A stretch of 16,285 nucleotides of DNA, taken from NCBI GenBank assembly GCA_005884825.1, contig VAZT01000362.1, positions 1 through 16,285 on the forward strand, written 5' to 3'. The translations under genes were made by a program, and so were the position numbers. This document shows, in pieces, positions 6,020 through 13,627 of the stretch. This DNA is from Alphaproteobacteria bacterium (lineage in GTDB: Bacteria; Pseudomonadota; Alphaproteobacteria; ATCC43930; CGMCC-115725). Position 1 is the first letter of the stretch; every line of letters begins with the position of its first letter. Below the pieces are notes generated by a model, which saw only the letters and a list, made by a program, of their open reading frames with translations, was not told the origin of the DNA and did no database searches.

Positions 6020-6799
6020 TTAAGGATGACTGGTGGCCTTTCTAATCGCGTCTACCGTCCGCGTCACGATCAGATCAACGCCGAGCTGCCCGAGTTCGGC
6101 ACTCGACCGCCGGGGATCGCCGTTGGCGCCGTCGCCGGACTGCAGGCGATCGGTGCGCACCAGGTGAGGGTCGACGGCGAGCGTCAGCGAGGTGTCGGCG
6201 AGACCGGCGTGGGTCCCGACTTCATCCTGGCGATAACCCTTGCTCGTCAGCAGCCGGCCGAATTCGCTCTCGCTCGCCCGGTAATATTCCTCGACGCCAT
6301 GGACGCGGATCGGTTGGGCTGCCCATTCCTTGTTGAGGCGGTCGGCGACCGCTTTCTCGTCCTTTTGGTACGAGCCATGATCGCCGAGGAAGACGATGTC
6401 GTGGAATCCGGCGAGCTTGAAGCTGCGCGCCCCATATTCGAGGATTTTGTCGAAGGCTTCCTCCGGAACGGTGATCGTGCCGGGAAACCTCATATGCGCG
6501 GTCGGCGGGGCGAGGGCGCCCTCCGGCACATACGCGATCACCGGCGCCACCAGCGCGTTGCCCAGCGTGCGGGCGATCTTTTCGGACAGATAGCGGACCC
6601 GCAAATTGTGCTTGCCCAGCGCCATGTGCGAGCCGTTCTGCTCGGTGCCGCCGATCGGGACAATGACCGTCGTCTTGCCGGCGCGGATCTGGTCGCGCAA
6701 TTCGGTCCAGGTCAGCTCCTCGAGAAACACCGTGTCCGCTGCATGCGCGACCGGCGAGCCCAGCAACAGAAAACACAGGCAAAGAAACGGCTTAGCCAT
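6020..6799 (-). CDS. exported creatininase-family amidohydrolase
   Basis: Creatininase-fold enzymes are metal-dependent hydrolases of cyclic or linear amides (creatinine amidohydrolase, FAPy deformylase, MftE). The 259-residue product has a short signal peptide (KPFLCLCFLLLGSPVAHA, cleavage after AHA), unusual for a family whose best-known members are cytoplasmic. Core motifs: TTVIVPIGGTEQNGSHMALG (~44-63), VPEGALAPPTAHMRFPGTIT, FLGDHGSYQ and THAGLADTSLTL. The canonical EQHGPHLPLGTD metal stretch reads EQNGSHMALGKH, so one ligand His is Asn and the usual Asp is His; catalysis should not be assumed. Its ATG overlaps the ChrA stop by 8 nt and the YVTN gene follows 22 bp later, implying translational coupling. 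The substrate cannot be told. Confidence 0.85.
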   Translation of the reverse strand: MAKPFLCLCFLLLGSPVAHAADTVFLEELTWTELRDQIRAGKTTVIVPIGGTEQNGSHMALGKHNLRVRYLSEKIARTLGNALVAPVIAYVPEGALAPPTAHMRFPGTITVPEEAFDKILEYGARSFKLAGFHDIVFLGDHGSYQKDEKAVADRLNKEWAAQPIRVHGVEEYYRASESEFGRLLTSKGYRQDEVGTHAGLADTSLTLAVDPHLVRTDRLQSGDGANGDPRRSSAELGQLGVDLIVTRTVDAIRKATSHP

Positions 6800-7886
6800 T
6801 CAATACCGGAATAACGGAGACGATGGAGGCGGCGACCGCTCCGAAGATCACGACCAGCCAGGGCGGCAGCACGCCCGGCCGGCGGCGCAGCGTATCCCAG
6901 AACGGCAACGCGCCAACCAAGAGCAGAAATGACGGCAGAAATATCGCCGCGACACAGATCAGGCCGCCGAGCCAGCCATTGGGCGTCGGACCCATGACCG
7001 TGCCGAGATAGGCCGCGAAGGTGAACAACGGCCCCGGTACCGCTTGCGCCGCGCCATAGCCGGCGAGAAAAGCGTCGTTGGTCACCCAACCCGGTGGTAC
7101 GACAGAAGCCTGCAGCAAGGGCAGCACTACGTGGCCGCCGCCGAACACCAAAGCGCCCGAGCGATAGAACGAATCGAAGAGCGCGAGTGCGTGCGACGGG
7201 ACCGCTGCCGTGAGCAGCGGGAGCCCGACCAGCAGCGCGAAAAAACTGGCGAGAGCGATCACCGACCAAGCACGCGGCAGGTGAACCGACAACGAGTGTT
7301 GACCTTGGGGCCGCGATCCGCCGCTCAAGAGTCCGCAGCCGATCAGCCCGCCTACGGCGATCGCACCGATTTGACCGGGAGCGGAGGGTATTGCGAGCGC
7401 GACCATGGCTGCACCGACCGCAATCGTGCCGCGTTCGCGGTCCGGACACAAATTCCTCGCCATTCCCCATACGGCCTGCGCGACAACCGCCACCGCGACG
7501 ATCTTGAGGCCGTGCAGCCAAGCCGAATCGGCCAGATCTCCGAACGCCGTCACACCATAGCCGAAGAGGATCATCGCCACGGCCGACGGCGCAGTGAAGC
7601 CGAGCCATGCGCACAGCGCCCCGGGAAGCCCCGCGCGCAATATGCCTATGCTGATCCCGGTCTGGCTGCTCGCCGGCCCCGGCAGGAATTGGCAGAGCGC
7701 AACGATATCGGCGTAGGCTCCTTCGTCGAGCCAGCGGCGCCGCTCGACAAACTCGGCCCGGAAATAGCCGAGATGCGCAACCGGGCCGCCGAACGACGTC
7801 AGCCCCAGCCGAAGAAAAACGCGCAGCACCTCGAACGGCGAACCGCGCCGCGCGACAGGTAACGCTGTGCCGGCAACTGTGCTCAC
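6792..7886 (-). CDS. chrA: CHR-family (ChrA-like) chromate/anion transporter
   Basis: Inner-membrane transporter of the chromate ion transporter family. The 364-residue product has the family's duplicated architecture. The first half starts FLRLGLTSFGGPVAHLGYFR (~21-40) with RRRWLDEGAYADIVALCQFL and PGPASSQTGISIG. The second half has ALVFGGGHVVLPLL, WVTNDAFLAGYGAAQAVPGP and LFTFAAYLG. About ten to twelve hydrophobic segments are visible. GTG 7886 overlaps the lactonase stop as GTGA, so the genes are translationally coupled; a longer frame upstream is the lactonase read out of frame. Many CHR proteins export chromate, but most have no tested substrate. With no chrB or other metal-resistance gene alongside, an organic or inorganic anion linked to this operon is as likely. 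The symbol refers to the family only. Confidence 0.9.
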   Translation of the reverse strand: MSTVAGTALPVARRGSPFEVLRVFLRLGLTSFGGPVAHLGYFRAEFVERRRWLDEGAYADIVALCQFLPGPASSQTGISIGILRAGLPGALCAWLGFTAPSAVAMILFGYGVTAFGDLADSAWLHGLKIVAVAVVAQAVWGMARNLCPDRERGTIAVGAAMVALAIPSAPGQIGAIAVGGLIGCGLLSGGSRPQGQHSLSVHLPRAWSVIALASFFALLVGLPLLTAAVPSHALALFDSFYRSGALVFGGGHVVLPLLQASVVPPGWVTNDAFLAGYGAAQAVPGPLFTFAAYLGTVMGPTPNGWLGGLICVAAIFLPSFLLLVGALPFWDTLRRRPGVLPPWLVVIFGAVAASIVSVIPVLNG

Positions 7887-8968
7887 TGTGAGAGCGGGAC
7901 CATTCCCATCCAGAACATCGTCCTGCTGCCGACATCGACATCGTATTTGCGGACGAAATCGAGCTTGCCGCCGTCGTCGATCCGGAACACCGCCAGGCTC
8001 GCCGGGACGATCCGGATCGCTGTGCCCTCTCTGACCCGCAACGCCATAATGTGTGCGGCGACCAGCATGCGGCCGCTCGGGTCGATGTGGAAGGTGCGGC
8101 AGTGGATGCCGCACGTATCGACGTGCTGGATCGGAACAGGCTCGCCGGTCGTCGCATCGATCTCGTACACGGCAAACGTATTCTCGCCTCCGGCGAACAT
8201 CTGGTTGCCGTCGACCTGGACCGTCGAGGACGCCCGGTTGGCGGCATAGACGAAGCGGCCGTTCGGGTGCACGTGAACGGTGCCGGCAGCCTGCCGGCCA
8301 CGGATGTTGCCGGGCTCGGCCAACGTCTCCTTGCGGAAGACCGGCGCCGCCGAAAGCTTGCCATTGGTGATCGCGAACATGTCGAGCTTGTTCTGGCGCT
8401 CGAGCGATACGTAGACCCAGGGCTTGCTCGGATGAAAGTCGAGATGGCGCGGCCCGAAGCCGTACCCGCCGTTCGGCGCCACCGACACCTCCTCGGTCAG
8501 CAACCCGTCTCGGTATTGGAAAACCTTGAGCGCCCCCGGCTCTTCCGGTCTGCCGGCGGCGGCGTCATGACCGCGCGTGACGAGGATCGCCAGTCGGTTG
8601 TCGGGGCTGACCCTTACCTGGTGCCCGTAGATGCCCGCGTCGATCGGTTCCGGCTGACCCACCTCGTCACCGGGGGTTGCATTAGCGTGCGGCGTCAGCC
8701 CGCCCGTAGCCGGATCGATGCGGAACGCCGTCACGTGATGCTTGTCTCCGACTGAGCCCGCCCCCGGCGCGCTGTCGCTGGAAGCGACATAGAGATATCG
8801 GCCCGACGCATGCGGCCAGGCATAATGCACATTGGCTGGCAAGGTGACGGTGCCGCGCCGAACCAGCGCCGCGGCCTCGACGTCAACGTCATATTGTGTG
8901 AGCTCAGGCCCGACACTGGCGTAGAGCGCCACCCGAGCTGATGCGGATTGCGGCATGACAGCGGCCAT
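7883..8968 (-). CDS. lactonase-family seven-bladed beta-propeller protein (6-phosphogluconolactonase-like)
   Basis: Pfam Lactonase-type propeller (YbhE/Pgl, carboxy-muconate cyclase relatives) that may open a lactone; actual substrate unknown. The 361-residue product shows the repeats HYAWPHASGRYLYVASSDSA, GHQVRVSPDNRLAILVTRG, FGPRHLDFHPSKPWVYVSLE, AGTVHVHPNGRFVYAANRAS and CRTFHIDPSGRMLVAAH, which supply the family's conserved His/Arg-bearing loops. No clear signal peptide, so probably cytoplasmic, unlike the YVTN propeller two genes on. ATG 8968 lacks a strong ribosome site; ATG 8956 is possible. It is the first gene of the five-gene run, 90 bp after der, with no strong promoter seen in that gap, so some transcription may come through from der. 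Confidence 0.88.
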   Translation of the reverse strand: MAAVMPQSASARVALYASVGPELTQYDVDVEAAALVRRGTVTLPANVHYAWPHASGRYLYVASSDSAPGAGSVGDKHHVTAFRIDPATGGLTPHANATPGDEVGQPEPIDAGIYGHQVRVSPDNRLAILVTRGHDAAAGRPEEPGALKVFQYRDGLLTEEVSVAPNGGYGFGPRHLDFHPSKPWVYVSLERQNKLDMFAITNGKLSAAPVFRKETLAEPGNIRGRQAAGTVHVHPNGRFVYAANRASSTVQVDGNQMFAGGENTFAVYEIDATTGEPVPIQHVDTCGIHCRTFHIDPSGRMLVAAHIMALRVREGTAIRIVPASLAVFRIDDGGKLDFVRKYDVDVGSRTMFWMGMVPLSQ

Positions 8969-9058
8969 CCCAATGACGGAATTGAACTCGAACCATCGGC
9001 CACCTGGCGTTCGGCGTCTAATATTTCGGGCGGGGTGCGAGTGTCGGCTGCGGCTGGC

Positions 9059-10390
9059 TCACCTCGGTTCATAGGGATTCTTGCCCTTGCGCAGCATCAT
9101 GCGGATCGGCGTGCCGGGCAGGTCGAACTCGCGCCTCAGCGCATTCACGAGGTAGCGCCGATAGGAATCGGGGAGCTCGCCCGGCTTCGACGCGAACAGG
9201 GCGAAAGTCGGCGGTCGCGTGTTGACTTGGGTGATGTAGCGCAGCCGAAGCCGACGGCCTGCGACGAGTGGCGGCGGGTGGCGTTGTTGGACCGTCGCCA
9301 GCCAGCGGTTGAGATCGGCGGTCGCGACCCGCCGGTTCCACACCTCGCCGGCAGCCGCGACCGCTTTCATCAGCGCATCGAGACCAAAACCGGTCAGCCC
9401 GGAGACCGGGACGACGGCGAGGCCCTGAAGCTGCGGCAGTGACGCGGATACGCGCTCGCGCAGATGCTTCAGCAATGCCGCAGGTTCACCTACGAGGTCC
9501 CATTTGTTGAGCGCCAATACGAGCGCACGCCCTTCGTTCTCAACGAGCCGCGCGATCGTCACATCCTGGCGTTCCATTGGCTGCAACGCGTCGGTCACCA
9601 GGATCACCGTCTCGGCAAAACGGATCGAGCGCAGCGCGTCTCCCACCGAGAGCTGCTCGAGCTTGCCCTCGACGCGCGGCTTGCGGCGCAATCCGGCGGT
9701 GTCGATGAGCCGGATCGGACGGCCTTGCCACGTCCAATCGACGGCGATCGCATCGCGGGTGATCCCGGTCTCGGGGCCGGTCAACATTCGCTCCTCGCCG
9801 ACCACTCTGTTGACCAGGGTGGATTTTCCGACATTCGGCCGCCCGACGATTGCGAGCTGCAGTGGTTTACCGGATCCGCTCGCCTGAGTTTCCGCGGACC
9901 GGGAAAATGGCTCCAGACATTCGTAGAGCTCGCCCAAACCCTCGCCGTGCTCCGCCGAGACCGGCACCGGATCGCCGAGACCAAGACGGTAGGCCTCGCC
10001 GATTGCCGGCAGCACCGCGCGGCCTTCCGCTTTGTTGGCCAACAGCACGATCGGTTTCCTCGATCGGCGCAGCCGGTCGGCGAAATGCCGATCGGCCGCG
10101 GTAACGCCTTCGCGAGCGTCGATGACGAGGAGCGCCACATCCGCATCGCCCAACGCGCGCTCGGTCTGCTCCTGCATCCGCCCGGGCAGCGAGCCGGACG
10201 CGGCTTCTTCGAGCCCTGCCGTGTCGATCACCCGGAAGGTCAGATCGGCGATCCTTCCCTCACCCTCTCGGCGGTCGCGCGTCACTCCGGGGGTGTCATC
10301 GACCAGAGCCAGGCGCCGCCCGACGAGCCGGTTGAACAAGGTGGACTTGCCGACATTGGGGCGGCCGAGTATTGCGACCACGAAGCTCAT
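9059..10390 (-). CDS. der: ribosome-biogenesis GTPase Der (EngA)
   Basis: Essential double-GTPase that assists maturation of the 50S ribosomal subunit in the cytoplasm. The 443-residue product has two G domains in tandem: GRPNVGKST at 9-17 with DTAG 56-59 and NKAE 119-122, then GRPNVGKST at 183-191 with DTAG 230-233 and NKWD 295-298. A C-terminal KH-like domain includes VNTRPPTFALF and ends PIRMMLRKGKNPY. Length is normal for Der. ATG 10390 gives the standard start SFVVAILGRPNVGK. It lies 28 bp after bamB, in the order TPR-bamB-der that is common in alphaproteobacteria. No anomaly. Confidence 0.98.
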   Translation of the reverse strand: MSFVVAILGRPNVGKSTLFNRLVGRRLALVDDTPGVTRDRREGEGRIADLTFRVIDTAGLEEAASGSLPGRMQEQTERALGDADVALLVIDAREGVTAADRHFADRLRRSRKPIVLLANKAEGRAVLPAIGEAYRLGLGDPVPVSAEHGEGLGELYECLEPFSRSAETQASGSGKPLQLAIVGRPNVGKSTLVNRVVGEERMLTGPETGITRDAIAVDWTWQGRPIRLIDTAGLRRKPRVEGKLEQLSVGDALRSIRFAETVILVTDALQPMERQDVTIARLVENEGRALVLALNKWDLVGEPAALLKHLRERVSASLPQLQGLAVVPVSGLTGFGLDALMKAVAAAGEVWNRRVATADLNRWLATVQQRHPPPLVAGRRLRLRYITQVNTRPPTFALFASKPGELPDSYRRYLVNALRREFDLPGTPIRMMLRKGKNPYEPR

Positions 10391-10418
10391 CGGCGCCGAT
10401 CTCGCGCCGGCGACCGCG

Positions 10419-11732
10419 TCAGCGGTAGGCAGACAGGCTCGCGTCGTCGGTCAGCACATAGAGCGAGTTGTCGGCGATCACCGGCCCCAGATAGCCGCCG
10501 GCCGGCATCGCCTCGCGCCCGAGCGGCTCGCCGGTATAGGGCGAGACCGATATCGCGTCGCCGGCCGAAGACAAAACGATGAGCCGATCGCCGCCCAGGA
10601 CTGGACCCGCCCAAGTCATCGGGTCCCTTTTTTTCTTCTCGTCTTGGTAGCTGGGAAACTTGCGCACCCAGCGAATCTTGCCCTCGTTGCGGGTCAGGCA
10701 TATCAGCTCGTTGTCGTTCGACAGCACATAAACATAGTCGCCGGCGACCCACGGGCTATGAGTACTGCCGAAGTCTTTTTCCCAAGCGCGCTCCCCCGAC
10801 CTCAGATCAATTGCCGCAAGGCGTCCGCTATGGCTCGCGGCAAAGACCCGGCCGCGATCGAGTACCGGCCGCCCGCGGATGTCGGCCAGGCTCGAAACGG
10901 CGTTCACGCTGCGGGTATTGGAGAAATTGTCCGACCACAGCGGCCGGCCGGTTTCCACGGTCAGCGCGTAAAGCTCACCCGAAGAATAGGCCGCCACGAC
11001 GACCTCGCCTTCGACGGCGGGGCTAGCGCTCCCCAAAAGGCTCGCCGTTTCCGGAATTGCATTGTGGTTCCACAGGCGCCGCCCGTCATCGGCGGCAAGC
11101 ACGACCAACTCGTTCTCGACCGTAACCACAAAGACCCGTCCATCCGAAACCGTCGGCCCGCTGCGCACCGGGCCGGCAACGGTGCTCTTCCAGATGATGC
11201 GGCCGTCCGCCGCATCGAGCGCTAGAACCTGTGCATAACCGGTCGAGACGTAGAGGCGGTCGTTCCAGTACGCAACGCCGCCGCCGAACGAAGTGCCGCG
11301 CTGGTCGTCGGGCTTGAGATCGAGCTGCCAAACCCGGTTGCCGGTCGCGGCGTCGATCGCACTGATCTGCACCCCACCGTCCATCGCGTAGACCCGGCCT
11401 TTGGCGACCACCGGCTGCGACAGCACTCTCGTGTACCGGGAAGCTCCCTCCCCGATGCTGGTGCGCCACGCCTGAGTGAGCGTGTCCGGCAGAGCGAGGT
11501 GCTGCATCGCATGGTTCGGGTACCCGCCGGGCTCCGGCCACTCCGCGTTGACCACGGGCGTCGGCAGCGTGATCGGGATTTTCGCCACGTCCGGATCGGG
11601 CTCGAGCTGCCGGTCGAGGCTGAGAACGGAAATGCGCTCGCCCGGCAATGGCTGCTTCTTGTCACCGAACAAGCCGCATCCGGCGAGCCCGAGGGAGGCG
11701 AACAGCAAAAACGCGATCGCGGATCGGATCAT
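10419..11732 (-). CDS. bamB: outer-membrane assembly lipoprotein BamB (PQQ-like beta-propeller)
   Basis: Lipoprotein of the BAM complex that helps insert beta-barrel proteins into the outer membrane. From ATG 11732 the 437-residue product has a lipoprotein signal with lipobox LAGC (16-19, Cys19). An eight-bladed PQQ-type propeller follows with repeated A/W-x-x-G units: AIDAATGNRVWQLDL, ALDAADGRIIWKSTV, VLAADDGRRLWNHN, ALTVETGRPLWSDN and AIDLRSGERAWEKDF. The longer frame (start 11774) would bury the signal and is disfavoured. It follows the TPR gene by 48 bp and precedes der by 28 bp, indicating one operon. The N-terminal extension (residues ~20-90) is typical of alphaproteobacterial versions. 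Confidence 0.93.
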   Translation of the reverse strand: MIRSAIAFLLFASLGLAGCGLFGDKKQPLPGERISVLSLDRQLEPDPDVAKIPITLPTPVVNAEWPEPGGYPNHAMQHLALPDTLTQAWRTSIGEGASRYTRVLSQPVVAKGRVYAMDGGVQISAIDAATGNRVWQLDLKPDDQRGTSFGGGVAYWNDRLYVSTGYAQVLALDAADGRIIWKSTVAGPVRSGPTVSDGRVFVVTVENELVVLAADDGRRLWNHNAIPETASLLGSASPAVEGEVVVAAYSSGELYALTVETGRPLWSDNFSNTRSVNAVSSLADIRGRPVLDRGRVFAASHSGRLAAIDLRSGERAWEKDFGSTHSPWVAGDYVYVLSNDNELICLTRNEGKIRWVRKFPSYQDEKKKRDPMTWAGPVLGGDRLIVLSSAGDAISVSPYTGEPLGREAMPAGGYLGPVIADNSLYVLTDDASLSAYR

Positions 11733-11780
11733 TGGATATTGAAAAGCGCTGCGGCCGGGACTTGGCACACGCAAATCGGT

Positions 11781-12320
11781 TTAGGAGGCGAGAGCCGCGG
11801 CAATTTCGGCGGCTCGGGCGCGCGTTCCCTGCGGCGCCGCGAGATCATCGGCGAGGGTTTTGTAAACTTCGAGAGCGCCGCTCTTGTCTCCGGCCTGCAG
11901 CCGGGCCGCTGCCGTCAGCTCGAGGGCGGTGGATCGCCACGGGTTGCCGGGCGCCGTCAGCGGCGCCAAGCGATCGATCACCGAGTGCTGATCGGCGTCG
12001 GATAAACCCCGCATGACCGAGAGCAGTGTTGCGAGCTGACGAAAGACCGGATCGAGCCCGCCGCTCTCGGCGATCCGGTCATAGGCCGCCGCGGCTTCCT
12101 TGCGATCGCCCGATTTCGCCAGCAGCTCGGCCGCCTCGAATGCGGCGAGCGTGCCGTAGCCCCCGCCTTCCTGCGCAATGACCCCAAAGACCTTGGCTGC
12201 GTCGGCGTCCTTCCCTTCGCGGACCAGGGACAGGGCCGACGAATAGCGCATCGACTGCGCGCGACGCTCGGAAAGCTGGTGGTCTCGCCAAGCCACGATG
12301 CCGCCGGCGACGACCAGCAC
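11781..12320 (-). pseudogene. YfgM-like tetratricopeptide protein lacking its normal N-terminus
   Basis: Family members are single-pass inner-membrane proteins with periplasmic TPRs that work beside the Sec/BAM machinery and are usually encoded just upstream of bamB. The 179 residues seen cover the end of the membrane helix (LVVAGGIVAWRDHQLSERRA) and the full TPR_21-type domain (AAKVFGVIAQEGGGYGTLAA, AAAAYDRIAESGGLDPVFRQ, GDKSGALEVYKTLADDL). The ~35-40 residues normally before this (cytoplasmic tail and most of the helix) are missing: a TAA lies two codons before GTG 12320, and no frame of the 119 bp up to DUF2794 encodes them. The first half of the helix is absent, so membrane insertion should fail. 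Either a 5' deletion/rearrangement or an assembly error; a shortened soluble form is possible. Confidence 0.7.
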
Positions 12321-12439
12321 ACCTTAGCGGTTCGTCCGACCGGAAGCAAACCGGCCGGCCACACCGAGATCAGATAGACTGGACGCCACCATCGAAATCG
12401 TGAACACTGTGTGACAGCGGCAAACGGCGATGGGTAGCG
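12321..12439. other. divergent intergenic region between the TPR gene and DUF2794
   Basis: 119 bp expected to hold promoters for both directions. I see no convincing -35/-10 pair in either direction and no remnant of the missing TPR-protein N-terminus. A leftward frame of 22 codons from 12392 (starting MVASSLSDLG) ends at the TAA preceding the truncated TPR frame; it is probably chance. Confidence 0.5.
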
Positions 12440-12796
12440 ATGAGCCGAAAAAGTGCGACGGTGCTGGCGCTCGCGGATTATCGGTTAAAGCATCGGACGC
12501 TGTATTTCACCCGCCACGAACTCAACCAGCTTCTCAGCCTCTACAGCCGCCATGTCGCCCGCGGCGTGTGGCGCGATTATGCGATCGACCACCGCGACGG
12601 CATGGCGTTGTTCTCGGTTTTTCGCCACACCCACGAAGCGCCCGTCTACAGCATCATAAAAACCGCCGGGGGATCAAACCGCCCTGCCGAGTTCATTGTT
12701 CAAAGCGGCCGCCAGAGGCTGCGGGTCTCGCCGAGCCTGCCGGAAGCCCTGGAGTTCTTTCAGACCCGGCTCAGCCTCGTTCTCGCGGAGGGTTGA
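12440..12796 (+). CDS. DUF2794 family protein
   Basis: Conserved alphaproteobacterial protein of unknown function, 118 residues, probably cytoplasmic (no signal or membrane segment). The family hallmark is clear: FTRHELNQLLSLYSRHVARG at ~24-43, then WRDYAIDHRDGMALFSVFRH and PVYSIIKTAG. The C-terminal part (RLRVSPSLPEALEFF) is standard. ATG 12440 fits the usual length; a GGGTAG lies just upstream, a weak ribosome site. It is divergent from the TPR-bamB-der operon and convergent with the hydratase gene 36 bp downstream. Function is not known and is not inferred here. Confidence 0.9.
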   Translation: MSRKSATVLALADYRLKHRTLYFTRHELNQLLSLYSRHVARGVWRDYAIDHRDGMALFSVFRHTHEAPVYSIIKTAGGSNRPAEFIVQSGRQRLRVSPSLPEALEFFQTRLSLVLAEG

Positions 12797-12832
12797 GCGC
12801 CACCGTACCGGCAGCAGCGGCCGAGGCCCTAG

Positions 12833-13591
12833 TCACTCGTCGGCGGGGAATGCGACCTCGACCCGGCCGAGCGGGCCGAAATCGGCAACGATCCGCGCGC
12901 CGCGCCTGGTGAACACCATGCCGGTCCACGACCCGGTCGTGACAAAGGTGCCGGCCTTTGCCCCGCCCCGGCCGTTCATCAGATTGGCGAAGTCGACGAG
13001 CGCCGCGATCGGATCGCGGGCGGCGCCAGCGGCGCTGTCGGCGAAAGGCTCGCCGTCTTCGGTTACCGTGATCCTGGTCTGGCCGAGGTCGAGCTTTTCC
13101 CAGTCCGGGACCGCCGCCCCATAGACCAGCCCGCCATTCGAAAAGTTGTCGGCCAGGATCGAGAGCCGGTCGAGCGAGCGGGGGTCCGAATAGCGGGAAT
13201 CGACGACTTCGATAACCGGGTGCAGCGCTGCTCCCGCAGTGACCTCGGCGCTGTCGTAAGCCGCGGCGCGCGCGGGAAGATCGCGGCCGAGCCGAAACGC
13301 GATCTCGGCCTCGATGCCGATGAGCCTGAGCTCCCTGGCGGCGTAGGATGCCGGGCTCGGGCGAATCATTTTCATCCAGATCGGGGCGCAGAACGCCGCG
13401 CTCGCGGCGGATCCCGCTCCTACTTTCCAGCCGCCGATGGTCTCGCCGAGGTGGCGGACTACCGCGTCCTGGACCTGGTACGCGTCGGCGTCCGATTGCG
13501 GCCGACAGCTCGCCGGCAATTCGTGAACCGGCGCCCCGCCGCGCGCCGCGCATAGCAGGCGGGCGGCTTCTTCGCAGTGCTCCTTGAGCAT
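12833..13591 (-). CDS. 2-keto-4-pentenoate hydratase / FAH-superfamily enzyme (MhpD-like)
   Basis: Enzymes of this type hydrate 2-hydroxypenta-2,4-dienoate or decarboxylate related keto acids in aromatic meta-cleavage pathways, using a divalent metal. The 252-residue product has GGWKVGAGS, a region GIEAEIAFRLGRDL whose two Glu residues are the metal-ligand pair of the fold, ALHPVIEVVDSRY with the third acidic ligand, and the C-terminal AGTFVTTGSWTGM. ATG 13591 is preferred because GAGGA (13599-13603) sits 7 bases upstream; GTG 13618 would add nine residues with no good site. It follows the aminotransferase by ~36 bp in the same direction and is the last gene of the right-hand group. Its exact substrate is uncertain. 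Confidence 0.88.
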   Translation of the reverse strand: MLKEHCEEAARLLCAARGGAPVHELPASCRPQSDADAYQVQDAVVRHLGETIGGWKVGAGSAASAAFCAPIWMKMIRPSPASYAARELRLIGIEAEIAFRLGRDLPARAAAYDSAEVTAGAALHPVIEVVDSRYSDPRSLDRLSILADNFSNGGLVYGAAVPDWEKLDLGQTRITVTEDGEPFADSAAGAARDPIAALVDFANLMNGRGGAKAGTFVTTGSWTGMVFTRRGARIVADFGPLGRVEVAFPADE

Positions 13592-13627
13592 TTGAGTGTC
13601 CTCGGCTTCGAAGTTCACCGCCCGATG

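Noticed and set aside
6712..8364. Minus-strand open frame of 550 codons
   Set aside because: Out-of-frame overlap of the lactonase, ChrA and creatininase genes, which have strong family motifs; its own product is Arg/Ser-rich without motifs.
8969..9058. Promoter for the five-gene run in the gap after der
   Set aside because: Only a weak AT-rich patch (AATATTAG, minus strand, ~9020-9030) without an acceptable -35 element; not strong enough to list.
9464..11225. Two long plus-strand open frames (372 and 397 codons)
   Set aside because: Antisense shadows of der and bamB, typical of GC-rich codon bias.
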